Notes: a model not told the origin generated them from the letters alone. 64,000 nucleotides of DNA from Prescottella soli (GCF_040024445.1 NZ_CP157276.1:434001-498000); one strand, 5' to 3'. Positions 27,284 through 37,550 are shown, counted from the stretch's first letter. Program-made: numbers and translations.

Positions 27284-28765
27284 GTGGCCGAAGTGAGATA
27301 TTTCCCGGAACGTACCGACCGCGTTCTCATGCGTCTCAGCACCGACCTGCCACCGTCCCGACTCGACGGTGGACTGCGTGCCCTGAGCACCTCCGCGAGC
27401 CACAGCGTCCTGTGGCTGGGCATCGCGGCGGGTCTCGGACTCGCCGGGGGCCGGGCCCGTCGGGCGGCGGTTCGGGGGATCCTCTCGGTGGCCGGCGCGA
27501 GCGCACTCACCAACGCGGTCCTCAAGCCGCTGTTGCCGCGTCGCCGCCCGCCCGCGGGCACGCCGGAGTTCACGATCAGACGCGGACTCCCCGCGCCCGC
27601 ATCGTCGTCGTTCCCGTCCGGGCATTCGGCCTCCGCGGCCGCGTTTGCAACCGGTGTGGCACTCGAATTCCCCGCTGTGGGGGCGGCGCTGGCCCCGCTG
27701 GCGGCCGCGGTCGCCTACTCGCGCGTACACACCGGCGTGCACTGGCCGTCCGACATCGCGGTGGGTATGGGCGTCGGCAGCGCTGTCGCGCTCGCCACCC
27801 GACGGTGGTGGCCGGTGCGCGACGAGGAACCCGCGACACTCGGCCCCGACCGGCGCACGCGAGCGCTTTCCGAGGGCGACGGCATGATCGTGTTCGTCAA
27901 TCCGGGATCCGGTAACGACGACGACGGCATCCGGTCCGAAGTCGAGGAGGCCCTGCCGAAGGCCGAGGTCGTGGAGTTCGACCCCGACCGCGATTTCGAC
28001 ACCCAACTCGACGAGGTGATCACGGAACGGTCACCCGAGGCCGTCGGGGTGTGTGGCGGTGACGGAACCGTTGTCACCGTCGCGGCGGCCGCCGTCCGGC
28101 ACGACCTGCCGCTCGCGGTCTTTCCGGGCGGGACGCTCAACCACTTCGCCCGTGACGCCGGCGTCGGCGACATCGCGTCCACCGCCGAGGCGATCGCAAC
28201 GGGCAGCGCCGAACTGGTCGATCTGGGGCAGGTGGAGGTGGACGGCGGGCCGGCAACGACGTTCGTCAACACCGCCAGCCTCGGTGGTTACCCGGAGTCG
28301 GTGCGACTGCGCGAACGCTGGCAGCCCCGGCTCGGCAAATGGCCGGCCGCGGCGCTGGCCATGACCCGGGTCCTCGCCCGAACCCGACCGATGAACGTCC
28401 TTATCGACGGAACACGGCACTCGATCTGGATGGCGTTCGTGGGGAACGGCCGGTACTCCCCCGCCGACCAGGTGCCGATGTCCCGACCGGAGATTCACCG
28501 CGGCACGCTCGATGTGCGGTACATCCGCGCCGACCGACGGTTCTCCCGCACTCGACTCGTGGCCGCGGCGCTCACCGGGACGCTCGGGTCGTCGGCGACC
28601 TACGTGCAGCGCGCCACGGCGTCGCTGACCGTGGAGGTCGACGGGGAGGCCGTCGCGTTGGCGACCGACGGCGAGGTGGTCGCCGACGGCCGCAGGTTCG
28701 AGTTCCGCAGCGAGCCCCGGAGCGTGACCCTGTACCGCAGGCTCCCGGCCGACCGGCCCGGCTAG
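27284..28765 (+). CDS. PAP2 phosphatase - diacylglycerol/lipid kinase fusion protein
   Basis: A 493-residue two-domain protein. Residues ~35-180 form a PAP2 acid-phosphatase domain with the three motifs K-x6-RP ([10 protein letters not shown]), PSGHS and SR-x5-H-x3-D ([12 protein letters not shown]), in a segment with membrane helices. Residues ~200-480 form a lipid kinase domain of the diacylglycerol/sphingosine kinase type, with the GGDGT loop ([13 protein letters not shown]) and [12 protein letters not shown]. The fusion could exchange phosphate between lipid intermediates. GTG start at 27284. Its TAG shares the tetranucleotide CTAG with the stop of the converging prcA. Confidence 0.88.
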   Translation: MAEVRYFPERTDRVLMRLSTDLPPSRLDGGLRALSTSASHSVLWLGIAAGLGLAGGRARRAAVRGILSVAGASALTNAVLKPLLPRRRPPAGTPEFTIRRGLPAPASSSFPSGHSASAAAFATGVALEFPAVGAALAPLAAAVAYSRVHTGVHWPSDIAVGMGVGSAVALATRRWWPVRDEEPATLGPDRRTRALSEGDGMIVFVNPGSGNDDDGIRSEVEEALPKAEVVEFDPDRDFDTQLDEVITERSPEAVGVCGGDGTVVTVAAAAVRHDLPLAVFPGGTLNHFARDAGVGDIASTAEAIATGSAELVDLGQVEVDGGPATTFVNTASLGGYPESVRLRERWQPRLGKWPAAALAMTRVLARTRPMNVLIDGTRHSIWMAFVGNGRYSPADQVPMSRPEIHRGTLDVRYIRADRRFSRTRLVAAALTGTLGSSATYVQRATASLTVEVDGEAVALATDGEVVADGRRFEFRSEPRSVTLYRRLPADRPG

Positions 28766-29559
28766 TCGGAGCTTCCGGCCTCGTCGGCCTCGCCGCTCGG
28801 CTCCTCGCCGGTCTTGCCCTGGTCGCTCTCGGGTGCCGGCGGCGCCGACACCGGCAGCATCGCTTCGAGCGCGGCACCGGTGATGCGGCGGAACGCCCGT
28901 CGGGGCCGGGACTGGTCGAGCACCGCGACCTCGAGCCCCGACACCCCGAGCGTGCGCCGCTCGGCGTCCCCGTTGCCGCCCGACGTCCCGTTCTGCAGGG
29001 CCTTCACCGCGACCGAGACCGCCTCGGCGAGTTCCATCCCGGCCCGGTAGGACTCGCGCAGTGCCGTCACGATCGGCTCGGTGGTACCGCCCATGACGAC
29101 GAACTGCTGCTCGTCGACGATCGACCCGTCGTAGGTGATCCGGTACAGCTGCGCCTGCGGACCCGCCCCGTGCGGACCGACCTCGGCGACGCAGATCTCC
29201 ACCTCGTACGGCTTGGGCTGTTCGGTGAAGATCGTGCCCAGAGTCTGCGCGTAGCCGTTCGCCAACGAGCGTCCGGTCACGTCCCGCCGGTCGTACGAAT
29301 ACCCACGCATGTCGGCGTGGACGATCCCGGCCCGGCGCAGGTTCTCGAACTCGTTGTACTTGCCGACCGCGGCGAAACCGAGTCGGTCGTACAGTTCGCT
29401 CACCTTGTGGAGCGCGGTCGACGGATTCTCCGCGACGAACAGCACACCGTCGGCGAAGGTGAGCACGATGACGCTGCGCCCGCGCGCGATTCCCTTGCGC
29501 GCCAGCTCCGAGCGATCGCGCATGATCTGCTCGGCGGAGGCGTAGTACGGCAGCGTCAT
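28762..29559 (-). CDS. prcA: 20S proteasome alpha subunit
   Basis: A 265-residue non-catalytic ring subunit. The N-terminal gate region [20 protein letters not shown] is the actinobacterial PrcA start; [18 protein letters not shown] and [20 protein letters not shown] are conserved. The C terminus is acidic and disordered. PrcA rings dock the Mpa ATPase and gate the chamber. The ATG overlaps the prcB stop (ATGA, 29556-29559), giving stoichiometric translation; the TAG overlaps the converging fusion gene. Confidence 0.97.
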   Translation of the reverse strand: MTLPYYASAEQIMRDRSELARKGIARGRSVIVLTFADGVLFVAENPSTALHKVSELYDRLGFAAVGKYNEFENLRRAGIVHADMRGYSYDRRDVTGRSLANGYAQTLGTIFTEQPKPYEVEICVAEVGPHGAGPQAQLYRITYDGSIVDEQQFVVMGGTTEPIVTALRESYRAGMELAEAVSVAVKALQNGTSGGNGDAERRTLGVSGLEVAVLDQSRPRRAFRRITGAALEAMLPVSAPPAPESDQGKTGEEPSGEADEAGSSD

Positions 29560-30437
29560 CGCGGGGTGCGTCCTTCCTCGGTACGGCCGGCCACGACGGC
29601 GGCGGCCAGTTCGGCCGTGCGTTCCGTCGGCACGTACGCCGCGCCGGCGGAGGAGACCGTCACCGCGGTCGGGTAGATCGAGCGGACCATGTCCGGTCCA
29701 CCGGTCGCGGAGTCGTCGTCGGCGGCGTCGTACAGTGCCTCGATCGCCATCCGCAGCGCCGAATCCTCGTCGCCGCCTTCCCGGTACAGCTTCTTGAGCG
29801 ACGCCTTCGCGAACAGCGACCCGGATCCGACGGCGTGGTACCCGGCGCGCTCCTCGTACCGACCGCCCACGACGTCGTACGAGACGATTCGTCCGGCTTT
29901 CACCGGATCGGCCGCATCGAGATCGAAGCCGACCAGGAGCGGCACGACCGCCAAGCCCTGCATCGCGGCACCGAGATTGCCCCGCACCATCGACGACAGC
30001 CGGTTGGCCTTGCCGTCGAACGTCAACTGGACGCCCTCGATCTTCTCGTAATGCTCGAGTTCGACCGCGAACAGACGCACCAGTTCGATTGCCACACCGG
30101 CGGTGCCGGCGATGCCGGCTGCCGAGTAGTCGTCCGTGACGAACACCTTCTCGACGTCGCGGCTGGCGATCAGGTTCCCCATCGTGGCGCGACGGTCACC
30201 CGCGATCACGACGCCACCGGCGAAGGTGAGCGCGACGATCGTGGTGCCGTGCGGCGCGATGTCCGCCGTGCCACCGTCGGAGCCGGCGCGGCTCATGTCG
30301 ATTCGATTCCCGGGCAACAGTTCCGGTGCATGGATGCGCAGGTGCTCGGAGAACGACGAGATGTTCGACCCGTAGGTGAACCCTGTGTTCATGCCGACGC
30401 CGTCAACCGACGGCACCCCTGCACGATCCGACCTCAC
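29556..30437 (-). CDS. prcB: 20S proteasome beta subunit
   Basis: A 293-residue precursor. A propeptide of 64 residues is removed before the catalytic threonine ([21 protein letters not shown], Thr65), with the Lys of the active site in [20 protein letters not shown]. Cleaves unfolded polypeptides inside the chamber. GTG start at 30435-30437 overlaps the TGA of pup (GTGA, 30434-30437); the first residues before [10 protein letters not shown] are less conserved, so a start further in is possible but the coupling favours the GTG. Confidence 0.97.
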   Translation of the reverse strand: MRSDRAGVPSVDGVGMNTGFTYGSNISSFSEHLRIHAPELLPGNRIDMSRAGSDGGTADIAPHGTTIVALTFAGGVVIAGDRRATMGNLIASRDVEKVFVTDDYSAAGIAGTAGVAIELVRLFAVELEHYEKIEGVQLTFDGKANRLSSMVRGNLGAAMQGLAVVPLLVGFDLDAADPVKAGRIVSYDVVGGRYEERAGYHAVGSGSLFAKASLKKLYREGGDEDSALRMAIEALYDAADDDSATGGPDMVRSIYPTAVTVSSAGAAYVPTERTAELAAAVVAGRTEEGRTPR

Positions 30438-30628
30438 TGCCCGCCCTTCTGAACGTAGGCACGAACGAAGTCTTCGGCGTTCTCCTCGAGCACGTCGTCG
30501 ATCTCGTCGAGAAGATCGTCGGTGTCTTCCGCCAACTTCTCGCGACGTTCCTGCCCGGCCGCTCCCTCACCGATCGGGGCATCGTCGTCGTCGCCACCAC
30601 CGGCGCGCTTGGTCTGCTCCTGGGCCAT
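30434..30628 (-). CDS. pup: Prokaryotic ubiquitin-like protein Pup
   Basis: A 64-residue, intrinsically disordered, acidic protein. It starts [12 protein letters not shown], has the helical Mpa-binding region [20 protein letters not shown] and ends YVQKGGQ. The final Gln must be deamidated by Dop to Glu before PafA can attach it to lysines. Overlaps prcB by GTGA and lies 125 bases downstream of dop, so pup-prcB-prcA is one unit. Confidence 0.98.
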   Translation of the reverse strand: MAQEQTKRAGGGDDDDAPIGEGAAGQERREKLAEDTDDLLDEIDDVLEENAEDFVRAYVQKGGQ

Positions 30629-30753
30629 GGCCACCGACCTCCTTCTCACCGGGACTCGTCGACGCACGTCCGACGAGTCCTGCTCGGACCCTAACCCTAC
30701 CGATCGACGGTGCCCATCGGGCTGCAAGCACGGGACGCGACTCGCCGGTGTGA

Positions 30754-32253
30754 TCAGTTCGTAAGCTGATCCACCAGCTCAGCGGCCGTATCCACGGAGT
30801 CCAGAAGCTTGCCGACATGGGCGCGGCTACCGCGCAGAGGCTCGAGGGTCGGGATTCGCACGAGCGATTCACCACCCAGATCGAAGATCACCGAGTCCCA
30901 GCTCGCGGCCGCGATGTCCGCGCCGAACCGGCGCAGGCACTCACCGCGGAAGAAGGCGCGGGTGTCGGTCGGCGGGTTGTGCACCGCGTCGAGAACCTGC
31001 TGCTCGTCGACCAGTCGTTTCATCGATCCGCGCGCCACGAGGCGGTTGTAGAGGCCCTTCTCGAGCCGCACGTCGGAGTACTGCAGATCGATCATGTGCA
31101 GTCGCGGCGCTGACCACGACAATCCCTCGCGGTTCCGGAAGCCTTCGAGCAGACGCAGTTTCGCGGGCCAGTCGAGCAGGTGAGCGCACTCCATCGGGTC
31201 GCGCTCGAGCAGATCGAGCACCATCGCCCACTTGTCGATGATGTCCGCGACCCGCGGATCGTCGTTGCCCTCGCGATCGACGAACTTGGCCACTCGGTCC
31301 AGGTAGATCCGCTGCAGCGCGAGCCCGGTCAGTTCGCGGCCGTCGGCCAGCGCCACCGTCGCCCGCAGCGTCGGATCGTGGCTGATGTGGTGCACGGCGG
31401 TGACCGGGCGGGCGAGCTGCAGGTCGGTCAGATCGACACCGGCCTCGATGAGATCGAGCACCAGCGCGGTGGTGCCCACCTTCAGATACGTCGACATCTC
31501 GGCCAGATTCGCGTCGCCGATGATGACGTGCAGTCGGCGGTACTTGTCCGCGTCCGCGTGCGGCTCGTCGCGGGTGTTGATGATCCCTCGCTTGAGGGTC
31601 GTCTCCAGGCCGACCTCGACCTCGATGTAGTCGGCGCGCTGGGAGAGCTGGAAACCGGCTTCGTCGCCGGACTGCCCGATGCCGACCCGACCCGACCCGC
31701 AGATGACCTGCCGGGACGCGAAGAACGGCGACAGCCCCGTGATTACCGCCGAGAACGGCGTCTCGCGGGACATGAGGTAGTTCTCGTGCGTGCCGTACGA
31801 GGCGCCCTTGCCGTCGACGTTGTTCTTGTACAACTGCAGGCGGGGGGCACCGGGGACGCTGGACGCGTGCCGGGCCGCGGCCTCCATGACACGTTCGCCG
31901 GCCTTGTCCCAGATCACCGCGTCGAGCGGATCGGTCACCTCGGGCGCCGAGTACTCCGGGTGTGCGTGGTCGACGTACAGCCGGGCCCCGTTGGTGAGGA
32001 TCATGTTGGCGGCGCCGACCTCGTCGGCGTCGATCACCGGCGCAGGCCCGCCCAGTCGGCCCAGGTCGAATCCGCGCGCGTCGCGCAGCGGCGACTCCAC
32101 CTCGTAGTCCCACCGTGTCCGCCGGGCCCGGGGCACACCGGCGGCCGCCGCGTACGCGAGCACTGCCTGTGTCGAGGTCAGAATCGGGTTCGCCGAAGGC
32201 TCGTTGGGCGACGAGATGCCGTACTCGACCTCGATGCCGATGATCCGCTGCAT
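30754..32253 (-). CDS. dop: Deamidase/depupylase of Pup (Dop)
   Basis: A 499-residue homologue of PafA with the same fold ([52 protein letters not shown]). It converts the C-terminal Gln of Pup to Glu and also removes Pup from substrates. The insertion of about 40 residues after the first strand (the flexible Dop loop, near [20 protein letters not shown]) distinguishes it from PafA. ATG 32253. It precedes pup on the same strand and ends where the divergent spacer of the reductase gene starts. Confidence 0.96.
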   Translation of the reverse strand: MQRIIGIEVEYGISSPNEPSANPILTSTQAVLAYAAAAGVPRARRTRWDYEVESPLRDARGFDLGRLGGPAPVIDADEVGAANMILTNGARLYVDHAHPEYSAPEVTDPLDAVIWDKAGERVMEAAARHASSVPGAPRLQLYKNNVDGKGASYGTHENYLMSRETPFSAVITGLSPFFASRQVICGSGRVGIGQSGDEAGFQLSQRADYIEVEVGLETTLKRGIINTRDEPHADADKYRRLHVIIGDANLAEMSTYLKVGTTALVLDLIEAGVDLTDLQLARPVTAVHHISHDPTLRATVALADGRELTGLALQRIYLDRVAKFVDREGNDDPRVADIIDKWAMVLDLLERDPMECAHLLDWPAKLRLLEGFRNREGLSWSAPRLHMIDLQYSDVRLEKGLYNRLVARGSMKRLVDEQQVLDAVHNPPTDTRAFFRGECLRRFGADIAAASWDSVIFDLGGESLVRIPTLEPLRGSRAHVGKLLDSVDTAAELVDQLTN

Positions 32254-32308
32254 GGCACGAGCCTAGATCGTTCCGGTCACGCGCACCCCGAGACCGCGTC
32301 GCGCGACG

Positions 32309-32686
32309 TCAGGTGGCGCGGCACTGGAGGTACGAGTCGGCGCCGAGCTGCCGCAGCACGAGAGCCACAGGGGCCGGCGCCCAGCGCGCCGCACGGTCGA
32401 CCTCGAGACGCGGTTCGACGAGATGCACGACGTGGCCGCGCACCTCGACATCGCATTCCCCCGCCGCGAGAACGTTACGCACCCAGTCGCTGTCGGTGCC
32501 GTACGTCATCGCGAAGCGGTAGCCGTTTCCGATCCGAAACGCGTTGACCGGGGTGCGGTAGCGGCGTCCTGATCGTCGACCGCGGTGATCCACCACCGCG
32601 AACCCGGGCAGATGCCCGGCGATGCGGACGACCGCACGATTGAGTCCCGCGCGGTTGGCCCGGGCGAGTGAACGTGGAAGGGGCAC
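32309..32686 (-). CDS. Deazaflavin (F420)-dependent nitroreductase-family protein
   Basis: A 125-residue split-beta-barrel of the Ddn/FDOR-A type: DHRGRRSGRRYRTPVNAFRI, GYRFAMTYGTDSDWVRNVLA and AGECDVEVRGHVVHLVEP. These bind reduced F420 and reduce quinones or other hydride acceptors at the membrane; many have unknown substrates. The GTG at 32684-32686 is chosen since GAGGTGG lies about nine bases upstream and the family start is close. It shares a divergent spacer with the HEAT-repeat gene. Confidence 0.82.
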   Translation of the reverse strand: MPLPRSLARANRAGLNRAVVRIAGHLPGFAVVDHRGRRSGRRYRTPVNAFRIGNGYRFAMTYGTDSDWVRNVLAAGECDVEVRGHVVHLVEPRLEVDRAARWAPAPVALVLRQLGADSYLQCRAT

Positions 32687-32770
32687 GATGCCACCACCTC
32701 TCGTTCGTTTCAGCGTATCGCCTACCCGCCGCGCCACCGGGTCACAACGCACGACGCCTGACACCGAGGC

Positions 32771-32800
32771 TTGACCCTGACACAGTGACAACGATTCGAA
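32771..32800 (+). promoter_or_regulatory. Possible MerR-type promoter of the HEAT/MerR gene pair
   Basis: TTGACC at 32771-32776 could be a -35. The long spacer to the AT-richer region near 32793-32800 contains a rough dyad (CTGACAC and GTGACAA, five of seven positions complementary). MerR regulators act at promoters with long spacers carrying such dyads. The -10 is not clear, so this is tentative. Confidence 0.3.
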
Positions 32801-32825
32801 TGGTCGACGAAGGAGGTGGTTGTCC

Positions 32826-33482
32826 GTGAACACAACCAACCACGGTGGGCCGAATGCCCATCTCGTCGACGCTCTGGCCGCGACCGACCAGTCGCGTCGG
32901 CTGCGCGCCGCACTCTCGGTCGGCACGCACCCCGATCCCGGTCTCGCGGAGGCTCTCGTCGCTCGGTGTGCCGTCGAACCGGACTTCTTCGTCCGGGACA
33001 TGCTCACCTGGGCGTTGTGCCGCTTGCCAGCCGAGATCACGGTGCCGCGGCTGATCCGCGAACTCGGGTCGAACCCCGCGCAGGCCCGTAGCCAGGCGCT
33101 GCACACTCTGTCCAAGATCGGTGACCGCCGTGCCTGGCCCGCGGTGTCGACGCTGCTGCACGACGCGCACGACGACGTCGCGCGCAGCGCCTGGCGGGCC
33201 GCCGTGGCACTGGTGCCACCCGGCGGCGAGGGCGGGCTGGCGGCCTCCCTCGCATCCGAGCTGGGCCGGGGCGACCGGGACCTGCAGCTCAGCCTGGGTC
33301 GTGCGTTCGTCGGGCTCGGGGACGCCGCATTCGCGGTGCTGGACGCCGCCGCGGCGAGTTCCGATCCGCACGTTCGCGCGCACGCGGAGGCCACCGAGCG
33401 GCTGTGCCGCGACCCCGACAGCGGATTCACCCTCTCGCTCGAGATGGCGAAGCGCGTCGCGGTCACCGGTCCGGACACGTAG
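32826..33482 (+). CDS. HEAT-repeat protein
   Basis: A 218-residue soluble protein made of helical HEAT-like repeats: VRDMLTWALCRLPAEITVPR, RSQALHTLSKIGDRRAWPAV and VARSAWRAAVALVPPGGEGG are successive units of about 30-33 residues. Such solenoids bind proteins or nucleic acid; no catalytic residues are seen. GTG 32826 is chosen since AGGAGG (32811-32816) is well placed; TTG 32820 is too near. It is followed by the MerR-HEAT gene after 15 bases, so the two repeats proteins probably work together. Confidence 0.75.
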   Translation: MNTTNHGGPNAHLVDALAATDQSRRLRAALSVGTHPDPGLAEALVARCAVEPDFFVRDMLTWALCRLPAEITVPRLIRELGSNPAQARSQALHTLSKIGDRRAWPAVSTLLHDAHDDVARSAWRAAVALVPPGGEGGLAASLASELGRGDRDLQLSLGRAFVGLGDAAFAVLDAAAASSDPHVRAHAEATERLCRDPDSGFTLSLEMAKRVAVTGPDT

Positions 33483-33497
33483 AAGTGAGGAGATGAG

Positions 33498-34517
33498 ATG
33501 TTGATCGGCGAGGTCTCGCGGCGTTCGGGGGTCAGCACGCGGATGCTGCGCCACTACGACTCGCTGGGGCTGGTGCAACCCACCGGCCGCACCTCGGGTG
33601 GCTACCGCGAGTACTCCGCCGACGACATCAGACGGCTCTTCCACGTCGAGAGCCTCAGGACCCTGGGGCTCTCGTTGAACGACGCGAAGCGGGCGCTCGA
33701 CGAACCCGACTTCGCGCCGGCGGATCTGGTGGGAGAACTCATCCGGCACACGCGTGAGCGGATCGCCGCCGAGGAGGAACTGCTCGGAAAGCTCCGACAC
33801 GTCGACGCCGCGGCCCCGCCGGAGTGGGAGGAGGTCCTACGCATCGTGACGCTGTTGCGCGCGCTCGAATCGGAGTCCGCGGCACGCCGTCAACAGGCGA
33901 TCCTGTCCCAGGACGGGAGTGGGTCGATGCCCGTCGAAGCGCTGGCCGAGGCAGCGTTGTCGGAGGACGACCTCAACGTGGCCGGAGCGCTGCACTGGTC
34001 GCTGGCGAGAGCCGGCGGTCGGGGTCTCACCGATCTGGCCGTCGGTCTCGACTCCGAGGCGGTCGACGTCCGACGGCGCGCCACTGCCGCGATAGCGGCC
34101 GTGCACACCGCGGAGGCCACGGAACTTCTGAGGCGCTCTCTCGATGATCCGGACACGACGGTCCGCGGACGTGCGGCCCTCGCTCTCGGCTCTCGCGGAG
34201 GCGTCGACGCGATGCCCGTCCTCCTCGACATGGTCATCGAGGGGCGGCGCGATGTCGAGGCTGCGGAGGTGCTGGGGCTCTTGACGGCGACCGCCGCCTC
34301 GGCCGACGACGTCGTCGCGGTCTTGCAGGGTCAGCTCGACAACACGGACGACGCGCCCACACGGTTGCGGATCACGCAGGCGCTCGCGGAGATTCCCGGC
34401 CCGGCGGCGCGCAGGGCCCTCGCAGGACTGGCCCGCGACGGTGACCGCACCATCGCGGCGACTGCGGCAGCGATCATCGACAATCAGGACCGCGGACCGA
34501 GACAGCACCGACGGTAG
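33498..34517 (+). CDS. MerR family regulator fused to HEAT-like repeats
   Basis: A 339-residue protein. Residues 1-70 are a MerR DNA-binding domain (MLIGEVSRRSGVSTRMLRHY, then the wing RTSGGYREYSADDIRRL) and ~75-115 the dimer coiled coil. Residues ~130-330 are alpha-helical repeats of HEAT/PBS-lyase type (VRRRATAAIAAVHTAEATEL, VRGRAALALGSRGGVDAMPV). The repeat module takes the place of a ligand-binding domain, suggesting that a protein or a large ligand is sensed. Coupled in transcription to the HEAT protein upstream; GAGGAG precedes ATG 33498. Confidence 0.82.
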   Translation: MLIGEVSRRSGVSTRMLRHYDSLGLVQPTGRTSGGYREYSADDIRRLFHVESLRTLGLSLNDAKRALDEPDFAPADLVGELIRHTRERIAAEEELLGKLRHVDAAAPPEWEEVLRIVTLLRALESESAARRQQAILSQDGSGSMPVEALAEAALSEDDLNVAGALHWSLARAGGRGLTDLAVGLDSEAVDVRRRATAAIAAVHTAEATELLRRSLDDPDTTVRGRAALALGSRGGVDAMPVLLDMVIEGRRDVEAAEVLGLLTATAASADDVVAVLQGQLDNTDDAPTRLRITQALAEIPGPAARRALAGLARDGDRTIAATAAAIIDNQDRGPRQHRR

Positions 34518-34570
34518 CGATCACCGACCACGTCGAGGTACGTCGCCGTGGTCGATGCGACGATGACTCC

Positions 34571-35077
34571 ATGGACGAAGTGGTCTCGGTCTACGACGAG
34601 CACGGCACCGTGATCGGTGCCGCACCACGCACCCGGGTCTACGCCGAGGGGCTCTGGCACGCCAGCGCCGGTGTGCTTCTGCGTTCACTCGACGGCACCC
34701 GCATCTACGTCCACCGGCGGGCACCGGACAAGGCCGTCTTCGCGAGCATGCACGACTGCCTCGCCGGGGGTGTCGTCGATCCCGGCGAGACGCCGGAAGT
34801 CACAGCGCGCCGCGAACTCGCCGAGGAACTCGGTGTCACCGGCGTCGAACTCACCCCGATCGCCCGGGTCTCCTGGGACGGGACGTGGGACGGGGCGCCA
34901 CTACGCTGCCACCTGTACGCGTTCGAAGCGCGCTACGACGGCCCCGTCCACCACCAGGCCAGCGAGATAACCGACGGGTGGTGGTGGCCGGAACAGGATC
35001 TGCGGAATCACCTGCAGGACCCGGAGTGGCCGTTCGTACCGGACACCCGGGTCCTGCTGGAGAACTACTTCGACTGA
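34571..35077 (+). CDS. NUDIX hydrolase (YfcD-like)
   Basis: A 168-residue hydrolase with a complete NUDIX box, GGVVDPGETPEVTARRELAE followed by ELGV (G-x5-E-x7-REUxEExGU). The N-terminal VSVYDEHGTVIGAAPRTRVY and the ending are like YfcD/IPP-isomerase-related NUDIX enzymes. It splits a nucleoside diphosphate linked to another moiety; substrate unknown. Same strand as the MerR gene (53 bases downstream) and convergent with mpa. Confidence 0.88.
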   Translation: MDEVVSVYDEHGTVIGAAPRTRVYAEGLWHASAGVLLRSLDGTRIYVHRRAPDKAVFASMHDCLAGGVVDPGETPEVTARRELAEELGVTGVELTPIARVSWDGTWDGAPLRCHLYAFEARYDGPVHHQASEITDGWWWPEQDLRNHLQDPEWPFVPDTRVLLENYFD

Positions 35078-35094
35078 CCGGTCGTCACACGTAG

Positions 35095-36858
35095 TCAGAG
35101 GTACTGGCCCGTGTTGGATTCCGTGTCGATCGCGCGGCTCGCGCTCGCGTTCTTGCCGGTGACCAGCGTGCGGATGTAGACGATCCGTTCGCCCTTCTTG
35201 CCGGAGATCCGGGCCCAGTCGTCCGGATTGGTCGTGTTCGGCAGATCCTCGTTCTCGGAGAACTCGTCGACGATCGAATCGAACACGTGCTGGACGCGCA
35301 GGCCGGGCGAGCCCGTGTCGAGCACCGACTTGATGGCGTACTTCTTGGACCGGTCGACGATGTTCTGGATCATCGCGCCCGAGTTGAAGTCCTTGAAGTA
35401 CAGGACCTCCTTGTCGCCGTTCGCATACGTGACCTCGAGGAAACGGTTGTCGTCGCTCTCGGCGTACATACGGTCGACGACCCGCTCGATCATCGCCTTC
35501 ACGCACGCCGCACGATCGCCGCGGAACTCGGCGAGATCCTCCGCATGCAGCGGGAGATGCTCGGTGAGGTACTTCGAGAAGATGTCCTGCGCGGACTCGG
35601 CGTCCGGGCGTTCGATCTTGATCTTCACGTCGAGCCGGCCGGGACGCAGGATGGCCGGGTCGATCATGTCCTCACGGTTCGACGCACCGATCACGATGAC
35701 GTTCTCGAGCCCCTCGACGCCGTCGATCTCGCTCAGCAGCTGCGGGACGACGGTGGTCTCGACGTCGGACGACACGCCCGATCCGCGGGTCCGGAAGATC
35801 GAGTCCATCTCGTCGAAGAACACGATCACCGGCGTGCCCTCGGACGCCTTCTCCCGCGCCCGCTGGAAGATCATCCGGATGTGACGCTCGGTCTCACCGA
35901 CGAACTTGTTCAGCAGCTCGGGGCCCTTGATGTTGAGGAAGTAGGACTTGGCCTCCTTGCTGTCCTCGCCACGGGACTCCGCGATCTTCTTCGCGAGCGA
36001 GTTCGCAACCGCCTTCGCGATGAGCGTCTTGCCGCAGCCCGGGGGCCCGTACAGCAGGACTCCCTTCGGGGGCCGCAGCGCGTACTCGTGGAACAGATCC
36101 TTGTGCAGGAACGGCAGCTCGACCGCGTCCCGGATCTGCTCGATCTGCCGTCCGAGGCCGCCGATGTCGTTGTAGCCGACGTCGGGGACCTCCTCGAGGA
36201 CCAGATCCTCGACCTCGGCCTTGGGGATGCGCTCGTACGCGTATCCGGCCTTGGTGTCGACCAGGAGGGAATCGCCGGGCCGCAATCTGCGCGACGGGGA
36301 GTCCGGATCCTTGATGCCGTCGTCGCCCGCGATCTCGGCGAGCGGCGCCGCGAGCCACACGACGCGTTCCTCGTCCGCGTGCCCGACGACCAGCGCACGC
36401 GCACCGTCGTCGAGAATCTCACGCAGAGCACAGATCTCGCCCACACGCTCGAAGGTCGTCGCTTCGACGATCGTGAGCGCCTCGTTGAGACGAACCGTCT
36501 GCCCCATGGACAACGATTCGGCATCGACGTTCGGCGAGCACGTCAAACGCATCTTCCGGCCGGACGTGAACACGTCGACGGTCTGGTCGTCGTGCACGCC
36601 GAGGAGAACGCCGTAGCCACTGGGGGGCTGCCCGAGCCGATCGACCTCCTCGCGCAGGGCGATGAGCTGCTGCCGGGCTTCCTTCAGGGTGTCCATCAAT
36701 TTGCCGTTGCGGATGGTGAGTGAGTCCACCCGCGACTCGAGCTCACGCAGCTGTTCGGGCGATTCCGCGAGTTGCCTACGGAGTGCCGCTGTCTCCGCCC
36801 TCATTGCGTCGAGTTCGCGCGCCGCCGCAACCGGGTCCGGATTCTCTGTCGGGTTCAT
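35095..36858 (-). CDS. mpa: Mycobacterial proteasome ATPase (Mpa/ARC)
   Basis: A 587-residue AAA+ unfoldase. The N-terminal coiled coil (~residues 10-80, captures Pup) is followed by two OB domains (~85-235) and an AAA module with Walker [14 protein letters not shown] and Walker [14 protein letters not shown]. The C terminus ends GQYL; the penultimate tyrosine docks in the proteasome alpha ring and is required for gate opening. ATG 36858 has GGAGG upstream; the in-frame codons before it are not conserved. It lies separated from dop by four genes. Confidence 0.96.
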   Translation of the reverse strand: MNPTENPDPVAAARELDAMRAETAALRRQLAESPEQLRELESRVDSLTIRNGKLMDTLKEARQQLIALREEVDRLGQPPSGYGVLLGVHDDQTVDVFTSGRKMRLTCSPNVDAESLSMGQTVRLNEALTIVEATTFERVGEICALREILDDGARALVVGHADEERVVWLAAPLAEIAGDDGIKDPDSPSRRLRPGDSLLVDTKAGYAYERIPKAEVEDLVLEEVPDVGYNDIGGLGRQIEQIRDAVELPFLHKDLFHEYALRPPKGVLLYGPPGCGKTLIAKAVANSLAKKIAESRGEDSKEAKSYFLNIKGPELLNKFVGETERHIRMIFQRAREKASEGTPVIVFFDEMDSIFRTRGSGVSSDVETTVVPQLLSEIDGVEGLENVIVIGASNREDMIDPAILRPGRLDVKIKIERPDAESAQDIFSKYLTEHLPLHAEDLAEFRGDRAACVKAMIERVVDRMYAESDDNRFLEVTYANGDKEVLYFKDFNSGAMIQNIVDRSKKYAIKSVLDTGSPGLRVQHVFDSIVDEFSENEDLPNTTNPDDWARISGKKGERIVYIRTLVTGKNASASRAIDTESNTGQYL

Positions 36859-37041
36859 CTGCAGCTCCTCCCAGTCCGATCTATCAACGCTACCGGCACG
36901 ACGGGCAAAGCGGGGTGCGACACGTGTTCGAACGGGTGCCGGTATCACTCTTCGGTCTCGAGACCGGCATCTCCACCCATGTTAGCCTAGCCTTCCTAGC
37001 GGCCGGTCATCTCCGATCGACCCCCAACGAAAGGCCTCACT

Positions 37042-37530
37042 GTGATCATCCGCAAGTCCCTCGTCGCCGCCGGTGTGCTGGTCGCCGCTCTCGGAATGAC
37101 CGCCTGCAGCTCCGACGACTCGTCCGACAAGGCCGACACGACCTCGGCCGCGTCGTCCACGACGAGCGCGACGACCTCGACCGCTGCTGCCGCAGCAGCA
37201 GCGCCCTCGGCGGAGGTCCTCGAGAAGCAGCTGACGGTCTTCCTCGACCCGGCCGCCCCGGTCGCGGAGAAGACGACGGTGATCGAGAACGGCGCGCAGC
37301 GCACCGCCACGGTCGAGCAGTTCAACGGGGTTCTCGCCGGCTACCCGCTGACGGCGAAGGTCACCGAGGTGAAGAGCGAGAACGGCACCGTCACCGCCGT
37401 CACCCAGATCGCGGGCCCGCACGGCGGAGCGCCGGTCCCGGTCGCGTTCACTCAGGTGAACGGCCAATGGGTGATCTCCGACGCCTCGACCTGCGAGCTC
37501 TTCGGCATGGGCCGCGTGAGCTGCTCCTGA
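37042..37530 (+). CDS. Lipoprotein with MTB12-like domain
   Basis: A 162-residue exported lipoprotein. The signal peptide (IRKSLVAAGVLVAALG) ends in the lipobox LGMTAC with Cys22 as lipid anchor, followed by a Thr/Ser/Ala-rich linker to ~residue 58. The folded part (LTVFLDPAAPVAEKTTVIEN and ANGQWVISDAS-like ending) resembles the low-molecular-weight antigen MTB12 (CFP-2) domain, of unknown function. GTG start. It diverges from mpa, with 183 bases between starts. Confidence 0.78.
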   Translation: MIIRKSLVAAGVLVAALGMTACSSDDSSDKADTTSAASSTTSATTSTAAAAAAAPSAEVLEKQLTVFLDPAAPVAEKTTVIENGAQRTATVEQFNGVLAGYPLTAKVTEVKSENGTVTAVTQIAGPHGGAPVPVAFTQVNGQWVISDASTCELFGMGRVSCS

Positions 37531-37550
37531 CGGACCGCCCCGCCGCGGCG

